Below, piece after piece: positions 48,020 through 56,867 of a DNA stretch of 64,000 nt. Every line of letters begins with the position of its first letter. Position 1 is the stretch's first letter. The DNA is taken from positions 3,435,001 through 3,499,000 of the forward strand of contig NZ_CP139979.1 of NCBI RefSeq assembly GCF_034424525.1. Direction: 5' to 3'. Below the pieces are notes generated by a model. The model searched no databases. It saw nothing but the letters and a program-made list of their open reading frames with translations, and was not told the DNA's origin. A program made the translations under genes and the position numbers. This stretch comes from Sphingobium yanoikuyae. GTDB taxonomy: Bacteria > Pseudomonadota > Alphaproteobacteria > Sphingomonadales > Sphingomonadaceae.

Positions 48020-49084
48020 TCAGGCGTCGACCGCCGCCTGGGGCAGCGGGGTCCAGCGCTCGCCGTCCGGCAGCGGCGCGAAGATCGCGTCGACCAGCTG
48101 GTCGGTCACCGCCTCCACCGTCGGCGGATTCCAGCGCGGCTGGTTGTCCTTGTCGACGATCAGCGCGCGCACGCCTTCGACAATGTCGGGCCGGGCGATG
48201 ATGCGGCAGGCGAGATCATATTCCATCGCCATATTGTCGACGAAGCGGGTCAGGCGGCTGGCCTGCGCCAGTTGCCGCAGCGCGACCTTCATCGTCTGGG
48301 GCGATTTGGTGTCGAGCGCGGCAAGCTGCGCCTGCGCCCAGTCCGATCCGTCGGCGCGCAAGGCGGCATAGATATCCTCCAGCCGGTCGCTGGCGAACAG
48401 CCGGTCGATGTCCGGCAGGCGGTTGGCGAAATGGCTGTCGGGCGGCATAGCGGCGAAGCGCGCGAGCGCGGCGCCGATATCGGACGGGTCGGCGATGATC
48501 ACGGCCTTCGCCTCCTCCAGCCGGTCGCTCGGCAGATAGTCGGTGGCAAGGTCGAGCGCGATCGCGTCCGCGCCGTCGATGCGCGCGCCGGTGACGGCGA
48601 GATAGCGGCCCGACCGGCCCGGCAGGCGGGAAAGATACCAGCCGCCGCCGACATCGGGGAACAGGCCGATGCCGGTTTCCGGCATGGCATAGACGGTGCG
48701 TTCGGTCGCGACGCGATAGCGCGCCGGCTGGGCGATGCCGACGCCGCCGCCCATGGTGATGCCGTCCATGAAGGCGATCACCGGTTTCCCATAGGTGAAG
48801 AGCAGATGGTTCAGGCGATATTCGGTCGCGAAGAAATCGCGTGCCGCCAGATTGTCGCCGGCCGCGCTTTCCGCGATCAGGCGGATGTCGCCGCCGGCAC
48901 AGAAGCCGCGCCCTTCGGCATGGTCGATCATCACCGCGCGGATCGTCGGATCATCCTGCCAGGCGAGCAGCGCATCGGTCATGGTCGCGCACATGGCGCG
49001 GGTCAGGGCATGGATCGCCTTGGGCCGGTTCAACCGCAGGCGGCCGACGCCGCCCTCCACCGCAATCAGCACGTCGTCGGTCAT
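48020..49084 (-). CDS. 3-hydroxyisobutyryl-CoA hydrolase (enoyl-CoA hydratase family)
   Basis: This 354-residue crotonase-fold enzyme releases free 3-hydroxyisobutyrate from its CoA ester in valine degradation. The CoA/oxyanion motifs are GRGFCAGGDIRLIAE near residue 60 and FMDGITMGGGVGIAQP near 105. The ETGIGLFPDVGGGWYLSRLPG block contains the glutamate and aspartate typical of HIBYL-CoA hydrolases. The length is greater than the about 260 residues of simple hydratases and fits this subgroup. It starts 11 bases after the acyl-CoA dehydrogenase gene with AAGGGGA upstream. The lower operon genes follow after a large hairpin. Confidence 0.88.
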   Translation of the reverse strand: MTDDVLIAVEGGVGRLRLNRPKAIHALTRAMCATMTDALLAWQDDPTIRAVMIDHAEGRGFCAGGDIRLIAESAAGDNLAARDFFATEYRLNHLLFTYGKPVIAFMDGITMGGGVGIAQPARYRVATERTVYAMPETGIGLFPDVGGGWYLSRLPGRSGRYLAVTGARIDGADAIALDLATDYLPSDRLEEAKAVIIADPSDIGAALARFAAMPPDSHFANRLPDIDRLFASDRLEDIYAALRADGSDWAQAQLAALDTKSPQTMKVALRQLAQASRLTRFVDNMAMEYDLACRIIARPDIVEGVRALIVDKDNQPRWNPPTVEAVTDQLVDAIFAPLPDGERWTPLPQAAVDA

Positions 49085-49095
49085 GGTCGTCCCCT

Positions 49096-50238
49096 TCAGG
49101 CCTTGAGCAGTTCGCGGGCGGTGATCATGCGCATGATCTCGTTCGTGCCCTCCAGGATGCGGTGGACCCGCAGATCGCGCCAGATGCGCTCGACCGGATA
49201 GTCCATCAGATAGCCATAGCCGCCATGCAGCTGCAGCGCGCGGTCGGCCACGGCCGATCCGGTGTCGGTCGCGAAACGCTTGGCCATGGCGGCGAATTTG
49301 GTCTTGTCGGGTGCGCCTTCGCTCACCTTGGCGGCGGCGAGATAGAGCAGCGCGCGGGCGGCCTGAAGCTCGGTCTCCATGTCGGCCAGGGTGAACTGCG
49401 TATTCTGGAAATCGGCGATGGCGCGGTCGAACTGACGCCGGTCGCGGGTATAGCCGACCGCCTCGTCCAGCGCACGCTGGGCACCACCGAGCGAGCAGGC
49501 ACCGATGTTGAGACGGCCGCCATCAAGCCCGGCCATGGCGATGGCAAAGCCCTGCCCCTCTACCCCGACCCGGTTGGCGACCGGCACGCGGACGCCGTCG
49601 AAATTGACCTGGGCGGTGGGCTGCGAATGCCAGCCGAGCTTGCGCTCCTGCGCGCCGAAGCTGACGCCTTCCATGTCCTTTTCGATCACCAGGCAGCTGA
49701 TGCCCTTGGGGCCATCCTCGCCGGTGCGGACCATCACGACATAGATGTCATTTTCGCCGCCGCCCGAAATGAACGCCTTGGAACCGGTGACGACATAATG
49801 GTCGCCGTCCCGCATCGCGCGGGTGCGCAGCGACGCCGCGTCGGAGCCGGCGGACGGTTCGGTCAGGCAGTAGGAGGCAATCGTCTCGCAGGTGACGAGC
49901 GACGGGAGATAGCGCTGTTTCACCGCATCGTCGCCGAAGCGGTCGATCATCCAGGCCGCCATATTGTGGATCGAGATGAAGGCCGAGGTGGAGGGGCAGC
50001 CATAGGCCATCGCTTCCATGATGAGCGCGGATTCAAGCCGGCCAAGACCGATGCCCCCGCTCTCTTCCGACACATAGATGGCGCCAAAGCCCAGTTCGGC
50101 GGCCTGGCGGATGGTGTCGCGGGGGAAATGATGATCCTCGTCCCACCTGGCCGCATGGGGCGTGATCGCATCGGCGGTGAAGCGCTGCGCCAGTTCCTGC
50201 ACGGCGCGCTGCTCGTCGGTGAGGTCGAACTGGGTCAT
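49096..50238 (-). CDS. Acyl-CoA dehydrogenase (probably isobutyryl-CoA dehydrogenase)
   Basis: This 380-residue FAD enzyme matches the acyl-CoA dehydrogenase family throughout: the CLTEPSAGSDAASL flavin/substrate motif near residue 125, the KAFISGGGENDIYVV block, DRRQFDRAIADFQNTQF, and the C-terminal QLHGGYGYLMDYPVERIWRDLRVHRILEGTNEIMR. The glutamate in YxxEGTNEI is a candidate catalytic base. Co-location with HIBYL-CoA hydrolase, mmsB and mmsA indicates isobutyryl-CoA as substrate. The start is the ATG at 50238 (MTQFDLTDEQ), the usual family N-terminus. An ATG at 50262 adds eight residues and overlaps a repeat end. Confidence 0.9.
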   Translation of the reverse strand: MTQFDLTDEQRAVQELAQRFTADAITPHAARWDEDHHFPRDTIRQAAELGFGAIYVSEESGGIGLGRLESALIMEAMAYGCPSTSAFISIHNMAAWMIDRFGDDAVKQRYLPSLVTCETIASYCLTEPSAGSDAASLRTRAMRDGDHYVVTGSKAFISGGGENDIYVVMVRTGEDGPKGISCLVIEKDMEGVSFGAQERKLGWHSQPTAQVNFDGVRVPVANRVGVEGQGFAIAMAGLDGGRLNIGACSLGGAQRALDEAVGYTRDRRQFDRAIADFQNTQFTLADMETELQAARALLYLAAAKVSEGAPDKTKFAAMAKRFATDTGSAVADRALQLHGGYGYLMDYPVERIWRDLRVHRILEGTNEIMRMITARELLKA

Positions 50239-50261
50239 GGGGTTTGTCTCATTTTTTTCCA

Positions 50262-50390
50262 TTCGTCATGCCGGACTTGATCCGGCACCCATTAGCGCGA
50301 CGGGGGCATGCAGCGTCAACCTGCAGCGTCCTGTCCGGGGAGGCTTCATCGCCTCCCCGCTTCCCATCACCCCATGGTCGGGATGACGAA
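50262..50390. repeat. Palindromic repeat with TTCGTCAT/ATGACGAA ends
   Basis: The ends TTCGTCAT (50262-50269) and ATGACGAA (50383-50390) are inverted repeats. Inside are GCCGGA-CTTGA-TCCGGC, a common alphaproteobacterial dispersed motif, and GGGGAGGC-TTCATC-GCCTCCCC (50337-50358). The element overlaps the last 24 bases of mmsA. It separates mmsA from the acyl-CoA dehydrogenase gene. Confidence 0.65.
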
Positions 50391-51872
50391 GGCGCTGTCG
50401 CCAGTCGCGCCGCCGTCGGGCCAGCGCTGGGTGACGGTCTTCACCTTGGTGAAGAATTTCACCCCTTCCATGCCATGCTGGTTGGTGTCGCCAAAGGCGC
50501 TGCGCTTCCAGCCGCCGAACGTGTGATAGGCGACCGGCACCGGGATCGGCACGTTGATGCCGACCATGCCGACATTGACCCGCGCGGCAAATTCGCGCGC
50601 GGCATGGCCGTTGCGGGTAAAGATGGCGACGCCATTGCCATATTGATGGTCGCTCGGCAGGCGCAGCGCGTCCTCGAAGCTGTCGGCGCGCACCATCTGG
50701 AGCACGGGGCCGAAAATCTCCTCCTGATAGCTGCGCATCTGCGGCGTCACCCGATCGAACAAAGTCGGGCCGACGAAGAAGCCCTGTTCATGCCCCTGCA
50801 GCGTGAAGCCGCGGCCGTCGACCACCAGTTCGGCGCCTTCATCGACGCCCATCTGGATATAGCTCTCGATCTTCGCCTTGTGCGCGGCGGTGACGACCGG
50901 GCCATAATGGGCGTCGGCATCGGTCGAGACGCCGACCCGCAGCGCGTCGATCGCCGGGATCAGCTTTTCGCGCAACGCGATCGCCGTCGCCTCGCCCACC
51001 GGCACCACTACCGGCAGCGCCATGCAGCGCTCGCCGGCCGAGCCGAAGGCTGCGCCGGCAAGATCATTCACCACCTGGTCGAGATCGGCGTCGGGCATGA
51101 CGATGCCATGATTCTTGGCGCCACCCATCGCCTGGACGCGCTTGCCCGCCTCGACGCCGCGGCGATAGACATAATGGGCGATGTCGGAGGAGCCGACGAA
51201 GCTGACCGCCCGGATCTCCGGATGATCGAGGATCGCATCGACCATTTCCTTGTCGCCATGGACGACCTGCAACACGCCGTCGGGCAAGCCGGCCTCCCGC
51301 ATCAGTTCGGCTAGGCGCACGGGGACGCTGGGGTCGCGCTCGCTGGGCTTCAGGATGAAGGCATTGCCGCAGGCGATAGCGACGCCGAACATCCACATCG
51401 GGATCATCGCCGGGAAATTGAACGGGGTGATGCCGGCGACCACGCCGAGCGGCTGGCGCATCGAATAGACGTCGATGCCGGGGCCGGCGCCCTGGGTATA
51501 TTCGCCCTTGAGCAGATGCGGGATGCCACAGGCGAATTCGATCACCTCCAGCCCGCGCTGGATATCGCCCTTTGAATCGGCGATCACCTTGCCATGTTCG
51601 GAACTGAGCAGATGGGCGAGTTCGTCCATATTCTGTTCGACCAGCGTCTTGAACGCGAACATGACGCGGGCGCGGCGCTGCGGATTGGTCGCGGCCCAGG
51701 CCGGCTGGGCGGCAAGTGCGGCGGCCATGGCAGCGTCCAGGTCGGCCTGTGTGCCGAGGCGCAGCTGCGCCTGCACGCCGCCATTATTGGGGTCGAAGAC
51801 GTCGCTGGTGCGGCCGCCGTCGCCCGCCCCATCACTGGCCTGACCGCTGATGACATGATCGATGATACGCAT
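50367..51872 (-). CDS. mmsA: Methylmalonate-semialdehyde dehydrogenase (CoA-acylating)
   Basis: This 501-residue aldehyde dehydrogenase converts methylmalonate semialdehyde, CoA and NAD to propionyl-CoA. It has NAD-binding ITPFNFPAMIPMWMFGVAIACGNAFILKPSERDP, a catalytic cysteine in AGERCMALPVVV, and RVNVGMVGINVPIPVPVAYHTFGGWKRSAFGD, which is diagnostic of MmsA. The start is the ATG at 51872 with GGAGAGGA upstream; the longer frame to 52073 crosses the divergent regulatory region. Its last codons are within a dispersed repeat. It is the first gene of the leftward valine operon, facing a LysR gene. Confidence 0.94.
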   Translation of the reverse strand: MRIIDHVISGQASDGAGDGGRTSDVFDPNNGGVQAQLRLGTQADLDAAMAAALAAQPAWAATNPQRRARVMFAFKTLVEQNMDELAHLLSSEHGKVIADSKGDIQRGLEVIEFACGIPHLLKGEYTQGAGPGIDVYSMRQPLGVVAGITPFNFPAMIPMWMFGVAIACGNAFILKPSERDPSVPVRLAELMREAGLPDGVLQVVHGDKEMVDAILDHPEIRAVSFVGSSDIAHYVYRRGVEAGKRVQAMGGAKNHGIVMPDADLDQVVNDLAGAAFGSAGERCMALPVVVPVGEATAIALREKLIPAIDALRVGVSTDADAHYGPVVTAAHKAKIESYIQMGVDEGAELVVDGRGFTLQGHEQGFFVGPTLFDRVTPQMRSYQEEIFGPVLQMVRADSFEDALRLPSDHQYGNGVAIFTRNGHAAREFAARVNVGMVGINVPIPVPVAYHTFGGWKRSAFGDTNQHGMEGVKFFTKVKTVTQRWPDGGATGDSAFVIPTMG

Positions 51873-51894
51873 GGTCCATCCTCTCCAATATGCT

Positions 51895-51995
51895 TTGGAG
51901 CGCGCTGCGATCACCCTGACGCAAGTCGCGCGCTCCAACTTCTTTTGTCGCATCGTTTGAAGCGGAAAACCGGTTCCCACTTTTCCGCACGATGC
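51895..51995. repeat. Compound palindromic element upstream of mmsA
   Basis: There are two parts: TTGGAGCGCGC/GCGCGCTCCAA (51895-51905, 51928-51938), and a region bounded by GCATCGT (51950-51956) and ACGATGC (51989-51995) that contains GCGGAAAA-11-TTTTCCGC (51962-51988). The second part has the GCGGAAAACCGGTT form of a repeat I recall as widespread in alphaproteobacteria. It begins 22 bases upstream of mmsA and must lie in or near its promoter. Confidence 0.65.
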
Positions 51996-52007
51996 TTTCA
52001 CCCCGCC

Positions 52008-52062
52008 TTGCAGGATATCATAAATGCAGGCAAGCTGACGGATATGCATATCTATCCTGCAA
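52008..52062. promoter_or_regulatory. Candidate LysR operator between mmsA and the LysR gene
   Basis: TTGCAGGATA (52008-52017) and TATCCTGCAA (52053-52062) are perfect 10-bp inverted repeats 35 bases apart. The perfect palindrome GATATGCATATC (52041-52052) abuts the second. The array ends 13 bases before the LysR ATG, which suits autorepression and divergent activation of mmsA. Confidence 0.5.
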
Positions 52063-52075
52063 AAACGCCGCACCG

Positions 52076-52969
52076 ATGAACTGGGATGACTTGCGCCTGT
52101 TCCTGGCGGTGGCGCGCACCGAGCGACTGAGCGCGGCGGCGGCGATGACCAGGATGGACGCCACGACCATCTCGCGGCGGATCAAGCGGCTGGAGCAGGC
52201 GCTGGAGCAACGCCTGTTCGAGCATACGCCGGCCGGCCATGTGCTGACCGACCATGGCACCCGCCTGCTGGAACAGGCCGAGCGGATGGAGGCGGCGGCG
52301 CTCGGCGTGCAGCGGAGCGGCAGCGCGGCCGGCGCGCAGATGGCCGGAACGATCCGGCTGAGCGCGTCGGAAGGCTTTGGCAGCCGGGTGATCGCGCCCC
52401 ATCTGCGCAGCTTCACCGCCGATCATCCCCGGATCGAGATCGACCTGGTGGCGTCGAGCGGCTTCCTCAACCCCTCCCGGCGCGAGGCGGACATCGCGGT
52501 GATGCTGGCCCGGCCCAAGACCGGCCCGCTGATCACCCGCAAGCTGACCGACTATCATCTGGGCCTCTACGCCACGGCCGCTTATCTGGACGGCGCGCCG
52601 CCGTTGAAGGCCAAAGGCGACCTGCTGCGCCATGTGCTGGTCGGCTATGTCCCCGATCAGATCTATGCGCCCGAACTACGCTATCTGGCGGAGGTCGATG
52701 CCCGGCTGGAACCGGCGATCCGGTCGAGCAGCATCAATGCCCAGGCGGAGATCATCGCCAGCGGCGCGGGCTGCGGCATATTGCCCTGCTTCATCGGCGA
52801 CGCCATGCCGGGGCTGGTCCGCGTGCTGCCTGAGGCGGTCGATATCCAGCGCAGCTTCTGGCTGGTGGTGCCCCGCGACCTGCGTGGCATTGCCCGGATC
52901 GACCAGTTTGTCGGCTGGCTGGTGGCGACGAGCGAGCGGCTGCGGCCGGTGATGCTGGGCACGGGTTAG
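52076..52969 (+). CDS. LysR-type regulator divergent from the valine operon
   Basis: This 297-residue LysR-type regulator has a winged helix at about 1-60 (MNWDDLRLFLAVARTERLSAAA, then MDATTISRRIKRLEQALEQRLF). It has the form seen in the LysR subgroup with NWDDLR openings. The effector domain runs from about 88. Divergent orientation and an inverted-repeat array in the gap suggest control of mmsA and the genes behind it. The start is the ATG at 52076; the upstream frame reads through the operator array. Its stop overlaps the stop of the convergent membrane-protein gene by 4 bases. Confidence 0.88.
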   Translation: MNWDDLRLFLAVARTERLSAAAAMTRMDATTISRRIKRLEQALEQRLFEHTPAGHVLTDHGTRLLEQAERMEAAALGVQRSGSAAGAQMAGTIRLSASEGFGSRVIAPHLRSFTADHPRIEIDLVASSGFLNPSRREADIAVMLARPKTGPLITRKLTDYHLGLYATAAYLDGAPPLKAKGDLLRHVLVGYVPDQIYAPELRYLAEVDARLEPAIRSSSINAQAEIIASGAGCGILPCFIGDAMPGLVRVLPEAVDIQRSFWLVVPRDLRGIARIDQFVGWLVATSERLRPVMLGTG

Positions 52970-54771
52970 GACTTCGGGGCCGCCGCGCGGCCGATCCGGG
53001 ACCGCTCGAACCACCAGAGCAGGGCGCTGGCGATCAGCCAACCGAGAAGCCAGGGCCAGGACGGGCCGGGAACGGCGCGCGCGGCTGTGGCAGGATCGCT
53101 CTTGTCGTCGGCGCCCTGCAGCAGGGCCATGGCCTGATGCATCTGCGCGATGCGCAAGGCCGGCAGGGCATTGGCGGGATGGATGTAGAAGGCGGCGAAT
53201 GCGCCATCCGCCCGGCGCAACTGGTGCCATCCCGCCCGATCGGGCCACCAGGCGGCGCAATCGCCGGTCGCCGGATCGGTCGCCAAGCGCGCGCCATCGA
53301 CACGGGCGCCGGGCTTCAGGCCGCACAGGCTGATCCGCTCGCCGACCCAGGCCGGGCCGGTGAAGGCGGGAACAGACCCCGGTGCCGGGCGCACGACGGC
53401 GGTCATCATCCGCCCCCACCAGTCGCCGTAAAGATCGCCCCGGCCGCTCAGCACCAGGCCAAAGCTGTCGAGGCCGGTCCAGACCGCGACGCGACCCGCG
53501 CCCAGCGCGCGCCAGGCGGCGAGCGGCGTGCCGGCAGCGTCCTGCGCCAGCGGAACCGCGTCACGGCCGGCCGGGACGCCGTCCATGCGGGTCGCTTCGG
53601 GCAAAAGGTCGTCGCCGATATTGAGGTCCGCGGGTATGTCGGCGCTGCCGATGCCGGCACGGGTGCGGGCGCGATCGGCGGCCAGCGGCGCCGGCAGGGC
53701 GATCGGCGCGACGCCATTGCCGCCGGACAGATCGAAACCCAGCGCGCGCCACTGGCCGCGCAGCGCGCCGTCGGCCGGGCCGCTGCCGCGTAGCAGCAGG
53801 CCCATGCCGCCGCGCACCGCTTCCAGCACCGCGCCGCGTCCGCCGCCCAGACCGGCCCAGGCGCGGTCATCGGCGACCAGCAGGTCATAGCGGCGCAGGC
53901 TGGTGGCGTTGATCGCCACCGGTGCGTCGCCCAGCGCAATGCCGCCGCCCGCGCTCATGTTGACGGTGACGGCATAGCCGGCGTCGGTCGCCCAGCGGCG
54001 CAGATATTTGACTTCCGGCCCTGGCGCCCCGGCCAGGATCAGCAAGCGCGGCGCGGCATCGCCCTCGATCCGCAGCGGCACCAATGCCTGTTCGACCAGC
54101 CCGCCATCGGCGCGGCGCAGACGCAGGGTGAATTCGGCGGTGCCGGCGGCGCGCGCGGTGCCGGTCAGACTGAAGCGGCCATCGGCATCCACAGCGGCGG
54201 CATCAGTGACGCGCCCGGCGGGATCGAGCAGTTCGACCTGCGCCTTGGAGAGGCCCGCCACCTGTCCACCCACGGCGAAGGTTGCGCCCGGCGCGATCCG
54301 GTCAGGCCGGGCTAGCGCGATCAGTCCTGCGGCGGCGGCCGGCGGCGTATAGTCGATCGCAAGCCCCCTCGCCGCATCGCGGTCGCGGGCGACGAGGCCC
54401 TGCCCCAGGATGATCAGGCGGCGCGTGTCGGGATAGCGGCGCAATGCGGTCGCCAGATCCGGCATCGCCTGCGCGCCCGCCACGTCCGGCGCTTCGGGCA
54501 GCGCGACCAGATGCGCGCCCTTGCCGGCCGAGGCGAAGCGCGAACTGCCCTGGGTCGCGACGGTCAGCGTGCCGCCTGCCACCGGCAGCGTGGGCGGGAA
54601 CAGCCCGAAATAGAGAAGCAGCGCGACAACCGGCTGGAGCAACAGCAGGGCGGCGAGGCGCCAGGGCCGTGCGCCCAGATCGCCGGCGGCGCGCTGCCAC
54701 AGCAGCAGCCTTGCCCAGCCGACCAGCACGGCCGCGCCCAGCAGAAGCGCTGTGATGAGTTGCGCGTTCAT
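52966..54771 (-). CDS. Large membrane protein at the end of the MoxR/BatA-type operon
   Basis: This 601-residue protein has two N-terminal membrane segments (about 5-20 and 40-62), a large periplasmic region and a C-terminal membrane segment (WPWLLGWLIASALLWWFERS). The periplasmic part contains a carboxypeptidase-regulatory-like beta-domain (PGATFAVGGQVAGLSKAQVELLDPAGRVTDA). It also has a glutamine-amidotransferase-like/ThuA-like region (LLVADDRAWAGLGGGRGAVLEAVRGGMGLLLRG), as seen in similar proteins beside BatA. I do not know its biochemical role. The start overlaps the DUF4175 gene stop by 4 bases. It is the last gene of the operon and probably forms a membrane complex with its neighbours. 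Confidence 0.78.
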   Translation of the reverse strand: MNAQLITALLLGAAVLVGWARLLLWQRAAGDLGARPWRLAALLLLQPVVALLLYFGLFPPTLPVAGGTLTVATQGSSRFASAGKGAHLVALPEAPDVAGAQAMPDLATALRRYPDTRRLIILGQGLVARDRDAARGLAIDYTPPAAAAGLIALARPDRIAPGATFAVGGQVAGLSKAQVELLDPAGRVTDAAAVDADGRFSLTGTARAAGTAEFTLRLRRADGGLVEQALVPLRIEGDAAPRLLILAGAPGPEVKYLRRWATDAGYAVTVNMSAGGGIALGDAPVAINATSLRRYDLLVADDRAWAGLGGGRGAVLEAVRGGMGLLLRGSGPADGALRGQWRALGFDLSGGNGVAPIALPAPLAADRARTRAGIGSADIPADLNIGDDLLPEATRMDGVPAGRDAVPLAQDAAGTPLAAWRALGAGRVAVWTGLDSFGLVLSGRGDLYGDWWGRMMTAVVRPAPGSVPAFTGPAWVGERISLCGLKPGARVDGARLATDPATGDCAAWWPDRAGWHQLRRADGAFAAFYIHPANALPALRIAQMHQAMALLQGADDKSDPATAARAVPGPSWPWLLGWLIASALLWWFERSRIGRAAAPKS

Positions 54772-56867
54772 GGCCGTCCCCCGATCGTACCGAGATAGCG
54801 GGCGCCGGTCGCGTCGGCCGGGCGGCGCCGCGCCACGCCACCGGACGGCCGCTCCATCGCCATCCACAATTGCGCGCGTAGCTTGTCGCGACAGGCGGTG
54901 CAGCCCGGTTCACGACGGACCGCGTCGATCGCACCGCTCAATGCCAGGGGATCGGGCAGGCGCGTGGCGTTGGTGCGGGCCCAGCCCTCCAGCGCGTCGA
55001 GCGGCACCGGTCCTTGCGCCAGCCCGCGCCAAGCGGCGGCGGCCGGGCCGTCATCGCCCTCGACCGCGACCAGCGGCTCGAAATGGCCGGCTATCCCCTC
55101 GCGCTTGCCGGTCATGCGCCGGGCGGGATCGATCGGCGGCAGTTCCGGGCCGACCCGCGACAGGAAGATGCGGGTCGCCTGCTGCACTTCCTTGATGAAG
55201 CGCAGCGCCTTGTAGGCGAAGGGCAAGGCCAGGTCCGGTCGGCCCTGCTTCAACTGCATTTCCGACTGCCACATCTCATCCACCGCCTGTTTCAGGATCG
55301 CGCGGGTTTCCGGGGCCAGGCTGGAGGCGGGCGATTCATCGTGCGGATGGCCGAATTCGGCGAGCACATCCTCCTTCTCGCCAAAGACATTGGGGGTCGC
55401 GACCGGCGGACCATGATCATGGCCGTCACCCTCGCCATGGCCATCCGCATCGGCGGTCGACAGGCTGGGTTCGCCTTCGCTCTCGCCGCCCAGGAACTGG
55501 CTGTAGCGGCCGCGCAGGATTTTCTGATCATTACCGATGCCGTTGGATTGCGACAGATATTTGTCGGCCGACAGGCTGCGCTTGCGCTTCAGCAGCGCCT
55601 CGGCATCGATGATGATCTGGCGCTGGCTGCGGAAATAGGCCGGCAAAGTGGTGTTGACCATGCCCTGCAGGCCGCCGCTTTCGGGCGCCTTGGCCGCGGG
55701 CCAGCGCAGGATGACGCTGGGGCCGCGCACCTCCTGCGGCGACGGTGCGCGATTGTCGCGGATGATGATCTGCACCACCATGTCGCCACCGGCCGAAAAG
55801 CCGAGCGCGCCGAAATCGATGCGCGGGGCGAAGCGCCGGTCGCGCGCCAGGCCGGTGCCGGACACGGCGATCTCGCGCTCGGTGAAGCGGATATTCTCGC
55901 CCTCGCCAATCGCCAGGGTGATGCGCAGCCGGGCGGTGGCGGCGACGCCATAATCGTCGCTCGCGGCGAAGACCGGCGTCCAGCTGCGCTGGCCCGGCGT
56001 CACCATGTTGAGGCTGGCGGCGGGCGCGATCAGCTTCACCTGCGGCAGCGCATCGGCGACGCCGTCGATCCGGTGCAGCGGCGGCAGCGGCCCGCGCCCG
56101 GATGCCGGATCGACGCGGTAGAGGAAGGAGGCATCCAGCGTGCGGCTGGCGATCCAGTGATCGCCGTCACGGCGCAGCGCCACGGCGGCGCCGCCCAGCG
56201 GCAGCAACGCCGGCGCGCTTGCCTGCGGATCGAAGCGGAAGGTCCATTCGAGGCGTGATCCGAGCGGCGCGCGGGCGTCGAGCTTGGCTTCGTCGCGCAG
56301 CGGCAGGCCGGTATAAGCGGGCGGGATGATGCGCAGATTTTGTGCGACCAGGCGCGGGATGCCGGGTTTGGCCGCGATGCCCTCGGCGGCGGGCGCGAGC
56401 ACGACCGGCTTGGTCGCGCTACGCGGCCAGAGCAGCAGGGCCGCGATGCCGAGCAGGGCCACGGCCCAAAGCGCGATGATCGCGCGGCGCGACCAGTCCG
56501 GCGCCAGTTCCTCCGGCATGCCCTGCCCCAACCGCTGGTCGAGCCGAGCGCGTTGCAGCCGTTGCAGCGGCCCCAGCGCTTGCGGATCGGCGAAGAGCAG
56601 CGCACTGCTATCCTCCAGATCGGCGCGGCTAGCATCGAGACGGCGGACCAGCCAGGCCTGATCGAAACGCCGGGCGCGGCGGATGACGAGGGTGCCGAGC
56701 AGGCCAGCGCCGAGCAGCAGCAGGATGGCGGCCGGCACCAGTCCGGCGGAACGCCAGACCAGCGCGCCCGCCAGCAGCAGGATCGGCAGGCCGAGCAGCA
56801 GCGTATCAAACCGCACGCGCCGGCGACTGGGCGTCAGCCAGGTGGAGAGCAAGGCGTCGGCACTCAT
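54768..56867 (-). CDS. DUF4175 family membrane protein
   Basis: This 699-residue protein has two N-terminal membrane segments (about 22-62) and a third near 130-148. A long periplasmic DUF4175-like region follows, with SLNMVTPGQRSWTPVFAASDDYGVAATARL-type beta-strands. A helical segment FLGGESEGEPS leads to a His/Asp/Gly-rich insert (DGHGEGDGHDHG) near residue 480 and FGHPHDE near 510. The insert could bind metal. Two cysteines (CTAC) lie near the C-terminus. The ATGs of adjacent genes overlap, so expression is coupled. The function is unknown; members occur beside MoxR and BatA genes in alphaproteobacteria. Confidence 0.82.
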   Translation of the reverse strand: MSADALLSTWLTPSRRRVRFDTLLLGLPILLLAGALVWRSAGLVPAAILLLLGAGLLGTLVIRRARRFDQAWLVRRLDASRADLEDSSALLFADPQALGPLQRLQRARLDQRLGQGMPEELAPDWSRRAIIALWAVALLGIAALLLWPRSATKPVVLAPAAEGIAAKPGIPRLVAQNLRIIPPAYTGLPLRDEAKLDARAPLGSRLEWTFRFDPQASAPALLPLGGAAVALRRDGDHWIASRTLDASFLYRVDPASGRGPLPPLHRIDGVADALPQVKLIAPAASLNMVTPGQRSWTPVFAASDDYGVAATARLRITLAIGEGENIRFTEREIAVSGTGLARDRRFAPRIDFGALGFSAGGDMVVQIIIRDNRAPSPQEVRGPSVILRWPAAKAPESGGLQGMVNTTLPAYFRSQRQIIIDAEALLKRKRSLSADKYLSQSNGIGNDQKILRGRYSQFLGGESEGEPSLSTADADGHGEGDGHDHGPPVATPNVFGEKEDVLAEFGHPHDESPASSLAPETRAILKQAVDEMWQSEMQLKQGRPDLALPFAYKALRFIKEVQQATRIFLSRVGPELPPIDPARRMTGKREGIAGHFEPLVAVEGDDGPAAAAWRGLAQGPVPLDALEGWARTNATRLPDPLALSGAIDAVRREPGCTACRDKLRAQLWMAMERPSGGVARRRPADATGARYLGTIGGRP

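Noticed and set aside
50239..50262. Upstream ATG for the acyl-CoA dehydrogenase (MEKNETNP)
   Set aside because: It starts in a repeat end, and the family N-terminus begins at MTQFDLTDEQ; not fully excluded.
51873..52073. N-terminal extension of MmsA
   Set aside because: It runs through repeats and the LysR operator; MRIIDHVISG with GGAGAGGA is the normal MmsA start.
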